Part shown: positions 44,901-56,002 of the stretch, in pieces
How the letters are laid out: each line of letters starts with the position of its first letter
How positions within the stretch are numbered: the stretch's first letter is position 1
NCBI GenBank assembly: GCA_015698045.1
Contig: BLAL01000194.1
Location: forward strand, 434,001 to 498,000
Direction: 5' to 3'
Source: Rhizophagus clarus
Lineage: Eukaryota; Glomeromycota; Glomeromycetes; Glomerales; Glomeraceae
DNA: 64,000 nucleotides
The notes under the pieces: model-generated
Databases searched by the model: none
Told to the model about the DNA's origin: nothing
Seen by the model: the letters and a program-made list of their open reading frames with translations, nothing else
Position numbers and translations under genes: made by a program

Positions 44901-47900
44901 AATACAATTAAGAAAAGTCTAAAAATATCTGTATTGTTTACTAATAAAACTGATCGTCGTCTACTACTAGTAAAGCTGAAATAATGAAATATATATATTA
45001 CATCATTTTTTGGTTTTGTTCAGGCAATAAATTCTGTTTTTACTAGTTTTGTTCAGGCAACAAATTTACTTTCATAAAATTTGGTTCCGTTCACTATCGC
45101 TAAAATCACTCAAAATGACCTATAAATGTTCATATTGTTCATGTACTTTTTCGTCAACTTATGCATTAAAACGACATATTTCGGACAAGCATCAATATAT
45201 TGACGAAAATGAGGAAGTAACCTTTCAATCAAACATGTTACATGAAGAACCTGATCTCTGGGATGATGATGATAAAGAAGTATCAAAAGTGCCATATCAT
45301 GAAGAATCTGGTCTCTGGGATGATGATCTTTCAATGAAAGATGACGAATCTGAATTGAAAATAACATTAGAACAACCCGTAGAATCTCATGAAAATTTAC
45401 AAATTTCTGAAGAGTCAGATGAGGAAAGTGGGGAATTTGATGACAACGATGAGTCGGATGAGGAAAGTGGTGAATTTGATGACGACGATAATGAGGATAA
45501 TGAAGTTGACTTAACATACTCGTTATCTATCAATGCTGAAGATTTTTGTAGGACCACACTAGATGATGCAATAAGTGACAAAACACATCCACCTAACACT
45601 GAATGGCCGAATGACATTTATCATGAATTCATGAAAATTGTTATGGAATATCAATTATCTAATTCTTGCAGTGATAGGATAATTAAGTTAATCAATAAAA
45701 GTAGACAAGAGGCCGAAAAAAACCCATTACCAATAAATACTAAGGAAGGTCGTAGATTTCTTGATGTTAACGAATTTCCTTATATGAAATTCAAAAAAGT
45801 CCTTATCACGAAATTCCAGGATAAAGATTATTCTTTTTATTATCAACTGATAATTCATGGAATTAAAGTTCTGCTTCTTCAATCCGAAATGAATGAAGAA
45901 TTTGTTTTTAAGTATAAAAATCACAATACATTGATTAAGACTTATGGTGAACAATTCGAAAGTAATTGGTGGTATATCACAGAAAATAAAATTCCTGTCG
46001 ATAACAAATTATTATCGATAATAATCTACGCCGATTCTACAACTTGTGATCATCTGGGCAAAACTTCTGAACATCCTATATATATTTCACTCGGAAATAT
46101 ACCAAATTGGCAGCGAAATAAACCTAACGCTAAAGTACTTGTTGATTATTTGCCAAAATTGAAAGCAAAAGATAATACTACAAGGAATTCTGAGTCTTTC
46201 CGAAGATTACAGAGACTCATTTTTCAGAGATGTCTCCGAATATTATTATCGCCAATAATGAATCAAAATGATATGTATTTAGTTGTTTAAAATAAAATAC
46301 ATCCATTTACACCAAAATTATCAGTTATCCTTGCTGATATGGCGGAAGTAGGAGCATTTACCGCAACATATCTTCCATCAACTTCTAAACGACCATGTTA
46401 TTATTGCTTGATAAATAACGAAGATCTTAATAATATGGCATTATCTCATATTGATTTATGAACTCCAGAAAAGATGAAACTAGCTATTAGTAAGAATTAA
46501 GCAAGTGAATTTTTGATTCATAAGGAGTTTAATTATTTTTGGGATTTTGACGATTTTAATATTTATGAGGCGATTGCTCCAGATCGTATGCATTTACTCG
46601 ACCTTGGAGTAACAAAGTATCTCATAGAATTTACTCATGAATTGTTATACCGAAAGGTCAGCAATAGAGCAGTAAAAGATATGGACCACAGATTGTGTGC
46701 AATCCCACGATATCCAGGCTTAATAATATTAAAAAACGGATTGGAAAATATATCTAAATTTACTGCCAATGATTATCGTAATATAATGAAAGTGATTATT
46801 TTTGTTATAGATAATTTATACGATGATTATAAAGAAGGTGGAATACCATGTAAGAGACTGTGCAACATTTTTTATAAATATTTGGTAATGTATATGAAGT
46901 TGCGTCAGGAGTCATTTACGGATACCGAGTTAACAGAATTAGAGGTAAATATCGATTATTAATTCTAAACCAAATCTTTAATTAGTATTTAATTTCAGTT
47001 TTTTAAAAATTTATTACTACTATTACTAGACGTTAATAACTGAATTCTGTCAAGAATTTGTAACAATATTTGCCGAATATTCTCCAAGTTGCTGTAAAAT
47101 ACCTAAACTTCACATGCTTCGTTATCATGTAATTCCGTCAATTCGACTTTATAGTTTGATGAATGGGATGTCAACAGAAACATATGAAACTTTGCATAAG
47201 AAGAGCGTTAAAACTCCATATCGAATGACAAATAAAAGAAATTATGTTCCACAAATGTTAACTACGGTAATGTTATATGATCTGTTTCATCATAATCTAT
47301 TTTAATCGATTAATTTAAATTTGATACGATAGGTGCAACATCAATATTTAGCCTTGAAACAAAAAAAACCTACGATAAGGAGATCTAGTGGATTTCGAAA
47401 TCTTTTATGGGAGTTCAAATTTACTGAAATTGAAACAACAGTTTCTAAAATAAAACAAGACACCGATATCTATCATCTGTATAAAGAAGGGTTTGATAAC
47501 CTTCATGCAGGTTTTGAAGAGTTTTTGACGGAAAATGAGTTAGAATATGATTATGAATCTGGGCATTTTAAAATATATTCTAGTGTAGCTGTTGAATCAA
47601 CTGATATTATCCGAACAGCAGGAACCTTTTATGGTAATGAATGGTTCAGTGATGTAGTAGTCTCTTCCGAAGAAACTGCGTGGTATGGAAAGGTATGATA
47701 TGCTTAAAATTTTTTATTAAGATTTTTGTCATGATGACATGTTATTAACTGAATTAAATTTAGGCACTTTTATTATTGGAATTTTCTGCAAAAGGTTTAA
47801 AAGAACCAGTAAATCTTGCTTTGTTACGATGGTATGAAGAAGTACAAGAAGAAGAGATCATATACGACTGTCCAAGATTATGGCTAACTGATCAATATAC

Positions 47901-47944
47901 ATGTGTTTACTTAGATTCAGTTGATATGTCAGTTCACATTATAC

Positions 47945-48657
47945 TAAGGATGGTGCCGCAAATAAGCAATTGCGGAATAATTGCGATTTACGGTATTGCG
48001 GAACATTGCGGATTTTTAAACCTAAATATCCGCAATTCCGCAATCCGCAATTGTCCGCAATTCCGCAAATATTCCGCAATTCCGCAAAGTACCGCAATTC
48101 AATTGCGGAATAATTGCGGAATTGCGGCACATTTGTGGAATTGCGATACATTTGCGGAATTGCAATTTCGCTAAAGCAATCCAAAAAAACGTTGTGAAAC
48201 ATTTTTTTTAATTAAAATATACTTTGAAAAAACGTTTCGCAACGTTTTTTCTTTAAATTAATTAAAAAAACGTTGCGAAACGTTTTTTTAATTAAATATA
48301 CTTTGAAAAAACGTTTCGCAACGTTTTTTCTTTAAATTAATTAAAAAACGTTGCGAAACGTTTTTTATTAATTAAAATACTTTGAAAAAATGTTTCGCAA
48401 CGTTTTTTCGTTAAATTAATTAAAAAAACGTTGCGAAACGTTTTTTTTAATTAAAATACTTTGAAAAAACGTTTCGCAACGTTTTTTCGTTAAATTAATT
48501 AAAAAAAACGTTGCGTAAACGTTTTTTTTATTAAATCGGTTCGGTAAACTGCCAAAACCGATCAGGTGAATTGCGGAATTGCGGTTCACTAACCGCAATT
48601 CAACTCCAAAATCCGCAATATTGCGGATTTGATAAATCAATTGCGGCACCATCCTTA
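47945..48657. mobile_element. hAT-like MITE in the last Plavaka exon
   Basis: Perfect 17-bp inverted ends TAAGGATGGTGCCGCAA with 8-bp CATTATAC duplications (47937-47944, 48658-48665). The second Plavaka copy shows the empty site at 60435-60442 (CATTATAT). Subterminal regions are full of AATTGCGGAA words and the centre is an array of AACGTTGCGAAACGTT hairpins. Confidence 0.92.
48190..48535. repeat. AACGTTGCGAAACGTT hairpin array
   Basis: About three units of roughly 110 bp, each containing AAACGTTGCGAAACGTTTTT and its near-inverse AAAAAACGTTTCGCAACGTT separated by TTAAATTAATTAA. Confidence 0.8.
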
Positions 48658-48810
48658 CATTATACCAAGAAATAACTGTGAAAATGAATATTTTGTTAAT
48701 ACGTATATTTTTTAAGGTGTAAAATGAAATTAGATTAATATTCTTAGTATTCATTTGTATATGAGTGCGTTTTATGATTTATTAATGAAATAATAAATAA
48801 TGGATTTAAC

Positions 48811-49320
48811 TTGATTATTTTTGATAATTATCAAATATCGCAAATCATCGTTGAGATTATTTTTGATAATTGTCAATATCGCAAATTATCGTTAAGATTA
48901 TTTTTGATAATTGTCAATATTGCAAATCATCGTTAAGATTATTTTCGATAATTGTCAATATTGCAAATCATCGTTGAGATTATTTTTGATAATTGTCAAT
49001 ATCACAAATCATCGTTGAGATTATTTTCAATAATTGTCAATATCGCAAATCATCGTTGAGATTATTTTTGATAATTGTCAATATCGCAAATCATCATTGA
49101 GATTATTTTCGATAATTGTCAATATCGCAAATCATCGTTGAGATTATTTTCGATAATTGTCAATATCGCAAATTATCAGTGCGATTATTTTTGATAACTG
49201 TCAACATCGCAAATTATCAGTGCGATTATTTTCGATAATTGCCAACATCGCAAATCATCGTTGAGATTATTTTCGATAATTGTCAATATCGCAAATTATC
49301 AGTACGATTATTTTAGAAAA
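48811..49320 (+). repeat. 41-bp tandem array near Plavaka right end
   Basis: About twelve units of GATTATTTTTGATAATTGTC followed by AATATCGCAAATCATCGTTGA. A decayed version with CG replaced by TG or CA occurs at 60590-60846. Confidence 0.88.
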
Positions 49321-49455
49321 AGTTAAATATCGTTGTATAATTGTGAGATAATTATCGAATATTATCACATTATGTTGACCATCGATTTATAAATACGATA
49401 TTTATCGATAAAGTGATAATTATCGATGTATATCTTCTGAAAAAATTTCCTGATG

Positions 49456-50264
49456 TAGGCTGCATATTTAATTATCATTGTGGATATCCCCAACACCTTT
49501 TTAGCCATATATAAAAAGGAAGGAAAAGATGAAAATTTATTTTCATCTATTGTCAAAAGAAAAATCTTAAGAACTTGAACAAAGAATCTATAGCTACATT
49601 GGAAAGTTTAAATTGTTGTTGATATTGTAATATCCACAAAATAGTCCAAGTATAATTATCATTAATGTTAATATTAGGAAGAATTGGTTTGCCATTATCA
49701 AAATCTGTTGATGCAAAATTGACTTCCTCATCGTCATCATCTTCATAATCATCAGAATAATTAGAATCGCTATCTTCAGTATCTCCATTTTTATCATTAT
49801 CATCTTCAGAATTTTCATCTTGATCATTCTCATTTCTTACATTATCTAATAATAAATTTTCAAGAACAAGATCGGATATTTTTCCTTTCTTTATCGTTCA
49901 ATGTTTTGCCAATTCATGTATAGGTGTCTTCTTTATTAAAAAGAAATAGTTTCTTGTAAGTAATGGTTCAATATCTTTGGACATTGTTCAATATCTTTGG
50001 ATAATTGTTCAGTTTATCAGGTGATGTATCATTTATCTCTAGTATTGGGTCGCATTCCATTATATCTTCATCAACAGTATCAAATGATATAACATTTGAA
50101 GAATCTTCTTGATAATTGTTACCAAAATTATTATCCACATTAGATTTTAATTTATATTTTAACTCATGTTTCAGTTTAATCCTTGGATCAACCAATTTAC
50201 CATTACATTCTTTATAGAAACAATGCACTTTGGTTCTGATTTTTGTATCTAGAGATTCCAACAT
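49456..50264 (-). pseudogene. CACTA Tnp2 transposase, N-terminal part
   Basis: Minus-strand reading from ATG 50264 gives KVHCFYKECNGKLVDPRIKL, a Cys-containing N-terminus usual in Tnp2 proteins. A long acidic linker follows (SEDDNDKNGDTEDSDSNYSD), then KPILPNININ, LSNVAIDSLFKFL, FPSFLYMAKKVLGI and IKYAA at the Plavaka border. A stop near 49903 and small shifts break it. It continues after the Plavaka element at 41902. Confidence 0.72.
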
Positions 50265-50429
50265 TTTTTTTTTTTTTTTTTTTTTTTAAGGAATTGCAAA
50301 TCAATCTAATTGGTTCAGCAATCCCGATTCTTGGTCCATTTTTGTCAAGGCATAGCTTGGTAATTAAGCTATTTTGATAATAACACATGATAATGATGTC
50401 AAGACCAATGTGTTTTATCAAATACTAAA

Positions 50430-51850
50430 ATATAATTTTATTTTTGCTAATTCTCTAATTAAATTTGGTATTCAGGGGTATAATTATACTAGAAAATTTT
50501 TTCAAATTCAATTAATCTGATTCTTGAAACATGTCAATCGACTTATTAATAAATCTCATAAATCATCACGAATTCAAAAGATCTAAATAATTTAAGTAAA
50601 GATATAGCAATTTACTATTTACAGATCAAAATGCGAGAGTTATAAAAAAAGTGTCTTAGTTGTTTGCAACTGCAACAACATCAAAATTTAATACTTGGTC
50701 TATTCTTTCGAATATATCAAAAATTAGGAAAAATTATATTTTATTTTTTTTTATATATTTTCTTTCAAGTTGTCAATTTCTAGTACATCAGTATCATTTA
50801 ATGCTGTTAACGAGATATTAAATATTTATTATTTTATCTTTTATTGAGTTGCTTACAATAATATGTTGAGTTATAGCATATATACATTTATTCTAACAAT
50901 CAGTCATGGTTAAAATTACTTGTTAATTAATAGAATTGTTTTAATAAATCTTTAATTCTTCTTTTGCCCTTGGCAGTTGGCACAGACATACAGTTTGTTA
51001 ATACCACGTGACTAGATAGTGCATAAATGTCACCCAATGTGATTGGCAGAAGCTATAAAGTTTGTTTGCATTTACCATGTTTACCATGCACATTCTGCAA
51101 ATCGGTGATTTCCAATTTGTTTACGTTTACTATAAATTTGCTCGCGAGTATGGTACATTTGCGTATGTTTACCACGCTTTCTTTCTTTTTTCTCCACGTT
51201 TTAGTACAATGCAACAAATTTTCTTTGTTGCCTTTCATTTTTTTTCGTTAATGGTTGACAATATTTTTTCACCTTATTTTTCGCCTTATTTTTCATCAGT
51301 TTGACAAAGTAAGCATATTTCTTTTTGCCAATTATATTTCCTGTCAGAAAAACCAGCTTCTGTAAGTATAACTTTATCAAGCTTCAAATGTGTTATTACT
51401 AATTTGGACATGTTATCTATGATAATGATATAATATTTAGTTTATTAATATATTTTAATTAATTCATTGATATACTTTATTGATATATTTTAATTAATTT
51501 ATTGATATTTTTAATTATTAATTATTTACTGATATATTTTAATTAATTTATTGATATATTCTATTAATTGATAATGCTATAATATTTAGTTTATTGATAT
51601 ATTTTAATTAATTTATTAATATTTTTAAATATCGATTGATTTATCTTAATTTAATTAATGTAGTTTACTGATTATTTTAAATAATTGATTATTGATACAT
51701 TTTAATTAATTGAAAGCGATATAATATCAAGTTTATTTAATTTATTGATTTATTTTAATTAATATTGATAGTGATATAATTTAGAGTCTTATTAATTTAA
51801 TCTATCATTTATTTTAATTAGACGATAACGAAAATGGTTCAGAAGATGTA
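50430..51850. other. AT-rich interval of the CACTA element, no gene seen
   Basis: It is the divergent region between Tnp2 and the second CACTA gene. About 51430-51830 is an AT-only repeat of GATATATTTTAATTAATTTA words. Small frames near 51027-51304 have no domain. Confidence 0.5.
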
Positions 51851-51859
51851 AGTAATGGT

Positions 51860-53955
51860 TATATATAGAGCCTTTGTTTCTTGTTTAATCTTTAAATTAT
51901 CAAATTATCAAATATCATAATGAGAAAATTTAAACCTTTAAATTTAATTCCTATTTCTCGTAATGGCTCTCATCCTTATATTAGATCTCAACAAAATGAT
52001 CTAGTTCCCATTCCCAATCTTGTCAATATTGACATCAAACTCATATTAATCGATCTCGTAGTCACTCAAATCTCGCTCAATGACTCGTCAACCTCGATCT
52101 CACCCATCTCGATTCAAATCTCATTATTATCATTCTGAATCCCAATGATCACATTCCTGTCATTCTTGCTCCTCTCATCGTTCCCAATGATCACGTTTCC
52201 ATTGCTCTCGCTTTCCTCATCGTTTCCATCATTCTCGTTCTCATCAACATTGATCTCGCTCTCCTCATCGTTCCCATCATTCTCATTCTCATCAATATCG
52301 ATCTCAATCTTGCTCTCATTCCCCTCATCAACATCAATCACGCTCTCAATCTCAACATAATCGAAACTACCAAAATGTCTTTAGAGGGAGATCAATTACA
52401 AAAAGTAATATTGTTTTATATTAGTGCTAATTAAATTTCATTTTACTTATACTATACTAATATAACGTTATTGTTATAGGATTTTTAACTGATCTATCTT
52501 TAACAATTCCTTCTTCTTCACCTCCAGCAAGCGGTAGTATTCCTTTCACGTTTTTTTTACTTACTTGCACATAAAATTTTTTATACTAAATGATTTATAT
52601 TAAATACTGATTTATAATAGGTGCTAACAACAGAGAAGTCAGTGAATTAAGAAGCATGATTTCAAATCTTACCAAACATGTGGAAGTGCTAACAGAAGAA
52701 AGAACGAGTAAAGGACCAAGAAATAGAAGCCTATCATCGGTTCTGTCCAGAGAGAATCGGCATGCTCTTCTTCCAATAACTGATAAAAATTTCAAAAAAA
52801 ATGTTCATGTAAATATATCTTTATTTTATTAAATATTTCTCTTTTGTATTGATCATTAAAAAATGAGTGTTATATTAAATACCATATTATAAACAACCTC
52901 AATTCATCGATTCTTTTCAACACGTCAAAGACATTTAGTAAACAAACAAAGTCAATAAATAAGAAACTTCTACCAGCTGTTAAAGCAGCGATGCCTCCTT
53001 CATTAGAGGTATATGATACAGAACTTTTAAAAGTAATAAAACAGCTACACAAATCACGGTGGGAGATTTGGAAATTAAAAAAGGAGGGTAAGATAGATAA
53101 ACACAATAAATGGTAACACATGTCATTGAGGAAAGATCAGGTGTGAAATTCATTATTTAAAATGACAATGTATATAATCTATTAATTATTTTAATTTACT
53201 CTTTAATAGAAAATAACAAGAAGACGCAAAGGTCTCCAACACATGATCTTCATGCAAGACAGCATTTTAGACGATTGTCATCCTGAAAATATGACTAGGG
53301 AAGTATTTATTAAAAATTGCGAAAAAGCAGTAAATACTGCAGAAGTCCATTCGGATGAATGGTCTATTGAAGACAAAGTTCTGGCAAATGAAGAGTATAA
53401 TGATAATATAAGATCAGGAAGGTTAATAAGTACAAATTCTGTAATTAAGATTCACAATAAGTAGTGGAGGTCTTCTGGAGTACGTAAAGTTGCAAAAGTT
53501 TAAAACATAAGCGTTTATGCTAATAAGTTATAAATTTATTATTAGGTTAAAAGAATCTTATTTCGAGCGGATGAGATCGGAGTAAGCATTGGAACCAGGT
53601 TAAGTCACAAATGTTACTGTCTAGATGATGTTGATAAAAAAAGCAGACCAACACAATATATGGCAAATTGGTAAATATCATCAAGGTGGATTGAACCAGA
53701 ATCTGATGATGATGATAATGATGAGGATAACGACAGTAATAATAATGATAATGACAATATGGTAATGATAATAATAACGATGATAACAATAATGGTAATG
53801 GTAATAATAATGTTGATGGCAATAATGGTAATGCTGATAAAAATGATAGAACTAATGAAGAACAAAATGATGATAATAATGGTAATTTAGATGTAGATGA
53901 GCACCAAGGTTCCTTTTACTTAGAAGTAACGGTCAATATCAGAAGACGTACATAA
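51860..53955 (+). pseudogene. second CACTA gene: Arg/Ser/His-rich protein, decayed
   Basis: One frame over 52090-52400 reads a tandem RSPHRSHHSHSHQYRSQS-type Arg-Ser-His repeat, broken by TGA codons where CGA (Arg) is expected. Later segments, separated by GT...AG intervals, read NREVSELRSMISNLTKHVEV (coiled coil, 52620-52800), LLPAVKAAMPPSLEVYDTEL (about 52970-53120), DDCHPENMTREVFIKNCEKA (53270-53463), then RILFRADEIGVSIGTR and YMANW before an acidic, GAT/AAT-repeat tail ending near 53955. No catalytic domain is seen. Its place in the element suggests a DNA-binding partner protein like TnpA of other CACTA elements; this is inference. Confidence 0.5.
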
Positions 53956-53959
53956 ATTT

Positions 53960-54886
53960 AGGTATTTGTTTCATCATTTAAAATCAACTGCTTGTATTTT
54001 GAGTGATTTAACTTTCATTGTTTATAGATTAACTCTCTAATATCATTTCTATCCTAATAATCTTTTTTTTAGAGCTCTGGTTATTTTATAGCCATTTATA
54101 AGTAACATGACAAGATAAATATGATTTTAATATATTTTATATAAACATTTTATACATAATAATAATATAATAATAAGAACAATATAGTAATATAATAATA
54201 ATAATATAAACAATATAATAATAATATAATAATAATAAATATATCATAAATTGCAGTATATATTATAAAATAATAGCATACATATTATATATCATACATA
54301 TTAAATATTAAAAATAAATCAATTATCAAAAATGGAAAAATAAAATAAAACCAGACAATAATAGTAATTATGAATTATGAGAAAATTGATAATAGAAAGA
54401 TCTGATATATAAATTGGCATAAACTATTTTTGAAATGTTTATACTGAATTAAACTTGGCAATCCAATTTTAAGCGATTTGGCATGATTATTTAAAAATCG
54501 GCATTCTGATTTTGCGAGAATTGGCAATTATAATTTTAAAACAGTATTCTGATTTATGTTGATAAAAATAAAAGAATTTCTGATTGCTAACAATACGTGC
54601 CATAAAATTGGCAGCAAAATGCCATAAATAGAACAAATATAGCTATAAACTGGCAGTCTGATTTTTAGCTATCGACATGTTTATTTTAAAATTGGAATGC
54701 CAATTTTTGCAAAATCTGCCAAAATTGGCATTCTGATTTTTTGTTCATAAATAACGTATTTTTGATTACGAACAATTCGCATCATAAAATTGGCTTTAAA
54801 AAGCTACAAATCAGACAAATATATCCAAAAATTGGTTAAAAATCAGACTGCTGATTTTTGACAATTTTTTTTTTATTCGACCTGTG
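53960..54886. repeat. CACTA right subterminal region
   Basis: AT-rich simple sequence (54100-54300, ATAATAATATA) is followed by several copies of ATTGGCA..CTGATTTT words from 54430 to the terminus, the counterpart of the left subterminal repeats. Confidence 0.6.
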
Positions 54887-55169
54887 AGTAACTTCTATCA
54901 AGGATCATATAGAAGGAATAAGTACCTTATTTGGTTAAGATAAAGAAATAATAGGAAAAAAAAGTAGTTCAGTAGAAGATGTAGTAGGAATGGAAGTGGA
55001 CAAAGAAAGTGGTACACAAGTAATTTTAAGAGAAATGGTAAAGTAGAGGTGAAGGTAAGAGAGCTTAATAGAAGATGAAGAGTGGAGGTGATTGTTGATG
55101 TAAGAGGATTGAAAATTTTAGGCAGATTTTTTTTTTTTTTTTTTTATTTCTTTTTAATAAATGTTTATA
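54887..55169 (+). other. end of the third tandem coding unit and flank
   Basis: AGTAACTTCTATCAAGGATC continues the unit interrupted at 37685. Purine-rich flank and a T-run (55126-55145) follow. Confidence 0.6.
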
Positions 55170-56002
55170 AATTTTATATATATATTTCACTCAGAAATAT
55201 ACTAAATTGGCAGCAAAATAAACCTAACGCTAAAGTACTTGTTGGTTATTTACCAAAATTGAAAGCAAAAGATAATACTACAACTCTACAAGGAATTCTA
55301 ACTCTTTCCAAAGATTACAGAGACTCATTTTTTAGAAATATCTCCTAATATTATTATCACCAATAATGAATCAAAATGACATGTATTTAGTTGTTCAAAA
55401 TAAAATACATCCATTTACACCCAAATTATCAGTTATTCTTGCTGATATGGCAGAAGCAGAAGCATTTACCACAACATATCTTCCATCAACTTCTAAATGA
55501 CCTGTTATTATTGCTTGATAAATAACAAAGATCTTAATAAAATATGGCATTATCTCATATTGATTTATAAACTCCAGAAAAGATGAAACTAGCTATTAGT
55601 GAGAATCAAGCAAGTGAATTTTTAATTTGCAAGGAATTTAATTATTTTGGGATTTTAACAATTTTAATATTTATAAAGCAGATCATATGCATTTACTCAA
55701 CTTTGGATAACAAAGTAACTCATAGAATTTACTTGTGAATTGTTACAACAAAAGGTTAGCAATAGGTATGGATCACAGATTGTGTGCAATCCCACAATAT
55801 CCAGGCTTAATAATATTAAAAAAACAGATTGGAAAATATATTTAAATTTACTGCCAATAATTATTATAATATAATGAAAGTGATTATTTTTGTTATAGAT
55901 AATTTATATGATGATTATAAAGAAGGTAGAATACCATGTAAGAGACTGTGCAACATTTTTCATAACTATTTAGTAATGTATATAAAGTTGCATCAGGAGT
56001 TG

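Larger units (their letters stand above)
45115..48715 (+). pseudogene. Plavaka transposase (C2H2 zinc finger + transposase core)
   Basis: From ATG 45115 (MTYKCSYCSCTFSSTYALKR, a C2H2 finger) an acidic linker rich in DESGEFDD precedes the core: IIIYADSTTCDHLGKTSEHP, IYISLGNIPNWQRNKPNAK, VILADMAEVGAFTATYLPST, RPCYYCLINNEDL, APDRMHLLDLGVTKYLIEFT, then across introns TETYETLHKKSVKTPYRM and VEFT-like C-terminal parts to 48715. These motifs match Plavaka-family transposases (CACTA-related, common in fungi). The first 1,850 bp have no frameshift, only three stops: TAA 46288, TGA 46459, TAA 46498. The second copy has CAA at the first and third. Introns lie at about 46945-46997, 47268-47332 and 47695-47763. 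A 713-bp MITE interrupts the last exon. An upstream ATG at 45049 is less likely. Confidence 0.82.
41903..49455 (+). mobile_element. Plavaka-type DNA transposon nested in CACTA Tnp2
   Basis: The ends read CATCGGGAAATTTTTTTAG (left) and CATCAGGAAATTTTTTCAG (right, minus strand), continuing into TATATATCGAT and TATACATCGAT. Excising it rejoins the Tnp2 reading frame as AACDRCHKLY on the minus strand, which confirms the borders to within 1-2 bp. Target duplication is at most 2 bp and unclear. It carries a C2H2/Plavaka transposase gene on plus and a multi-exon accessory gene on minus. A 123-bp repeat pair lies near the left end and a 41-bp array near the right end. Confidence 0.82.
37688..54886. 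mobile_element. 17.2-kb CACTA (EnSpm) element
   Basis: The inverted ends are CACAGGTCGAAT followed by A-runs (left 37688; right 54886 on the minus strand), with 3-bp AGT duplications (37685-37687, 54887-54889). CAC ends and a 3-bp duplication are hallmarks of CACTA elements. The tandem units at 36141 and 36559 show the same target uninterrupted (GCCAGTAACTTCTAT). Inside are a Tnp2 gene on the minus strand, a second gene rich in Arg-Ser on the plus strand, subterminal repeats at both ends, and a nested Plavaka element (41903-49455). Without the latter it is about 9.6 kb. Confidence 0.88.

Noticed and set aside
45110-45617. Minus-strand His/Pro- and Ser-rich ORFs
   Set aside because: Antisense of the acidic linker of the Plavaka transposase (GAT/GAA repeats).
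47776-48174. 132-codon ORF taken as a complete protein
   Set aside because: Its first 56 codons are the Plavaka C-terminal exon; the rest is MITE sequence read through.
48811-49320. CRISPR-like array
   Set aside because: Units are contiguous 41-bp tandem repeats without unique spacers, in a eukaryotic transposon.
52114-52360. Acidic minus-strand and Ser/Leu-rich plus-strand ORFs
   Set aside because: Other frames of the Arg-Ser-His repeat; that frame matches the coding style of the adjacent exons better.
53547-53865. Minus-strand Ile/Ser-rich ORFs
   Set aside because: Complement of the GAT/AAT simple repeat in the acidic tail of the second CACTA gene.
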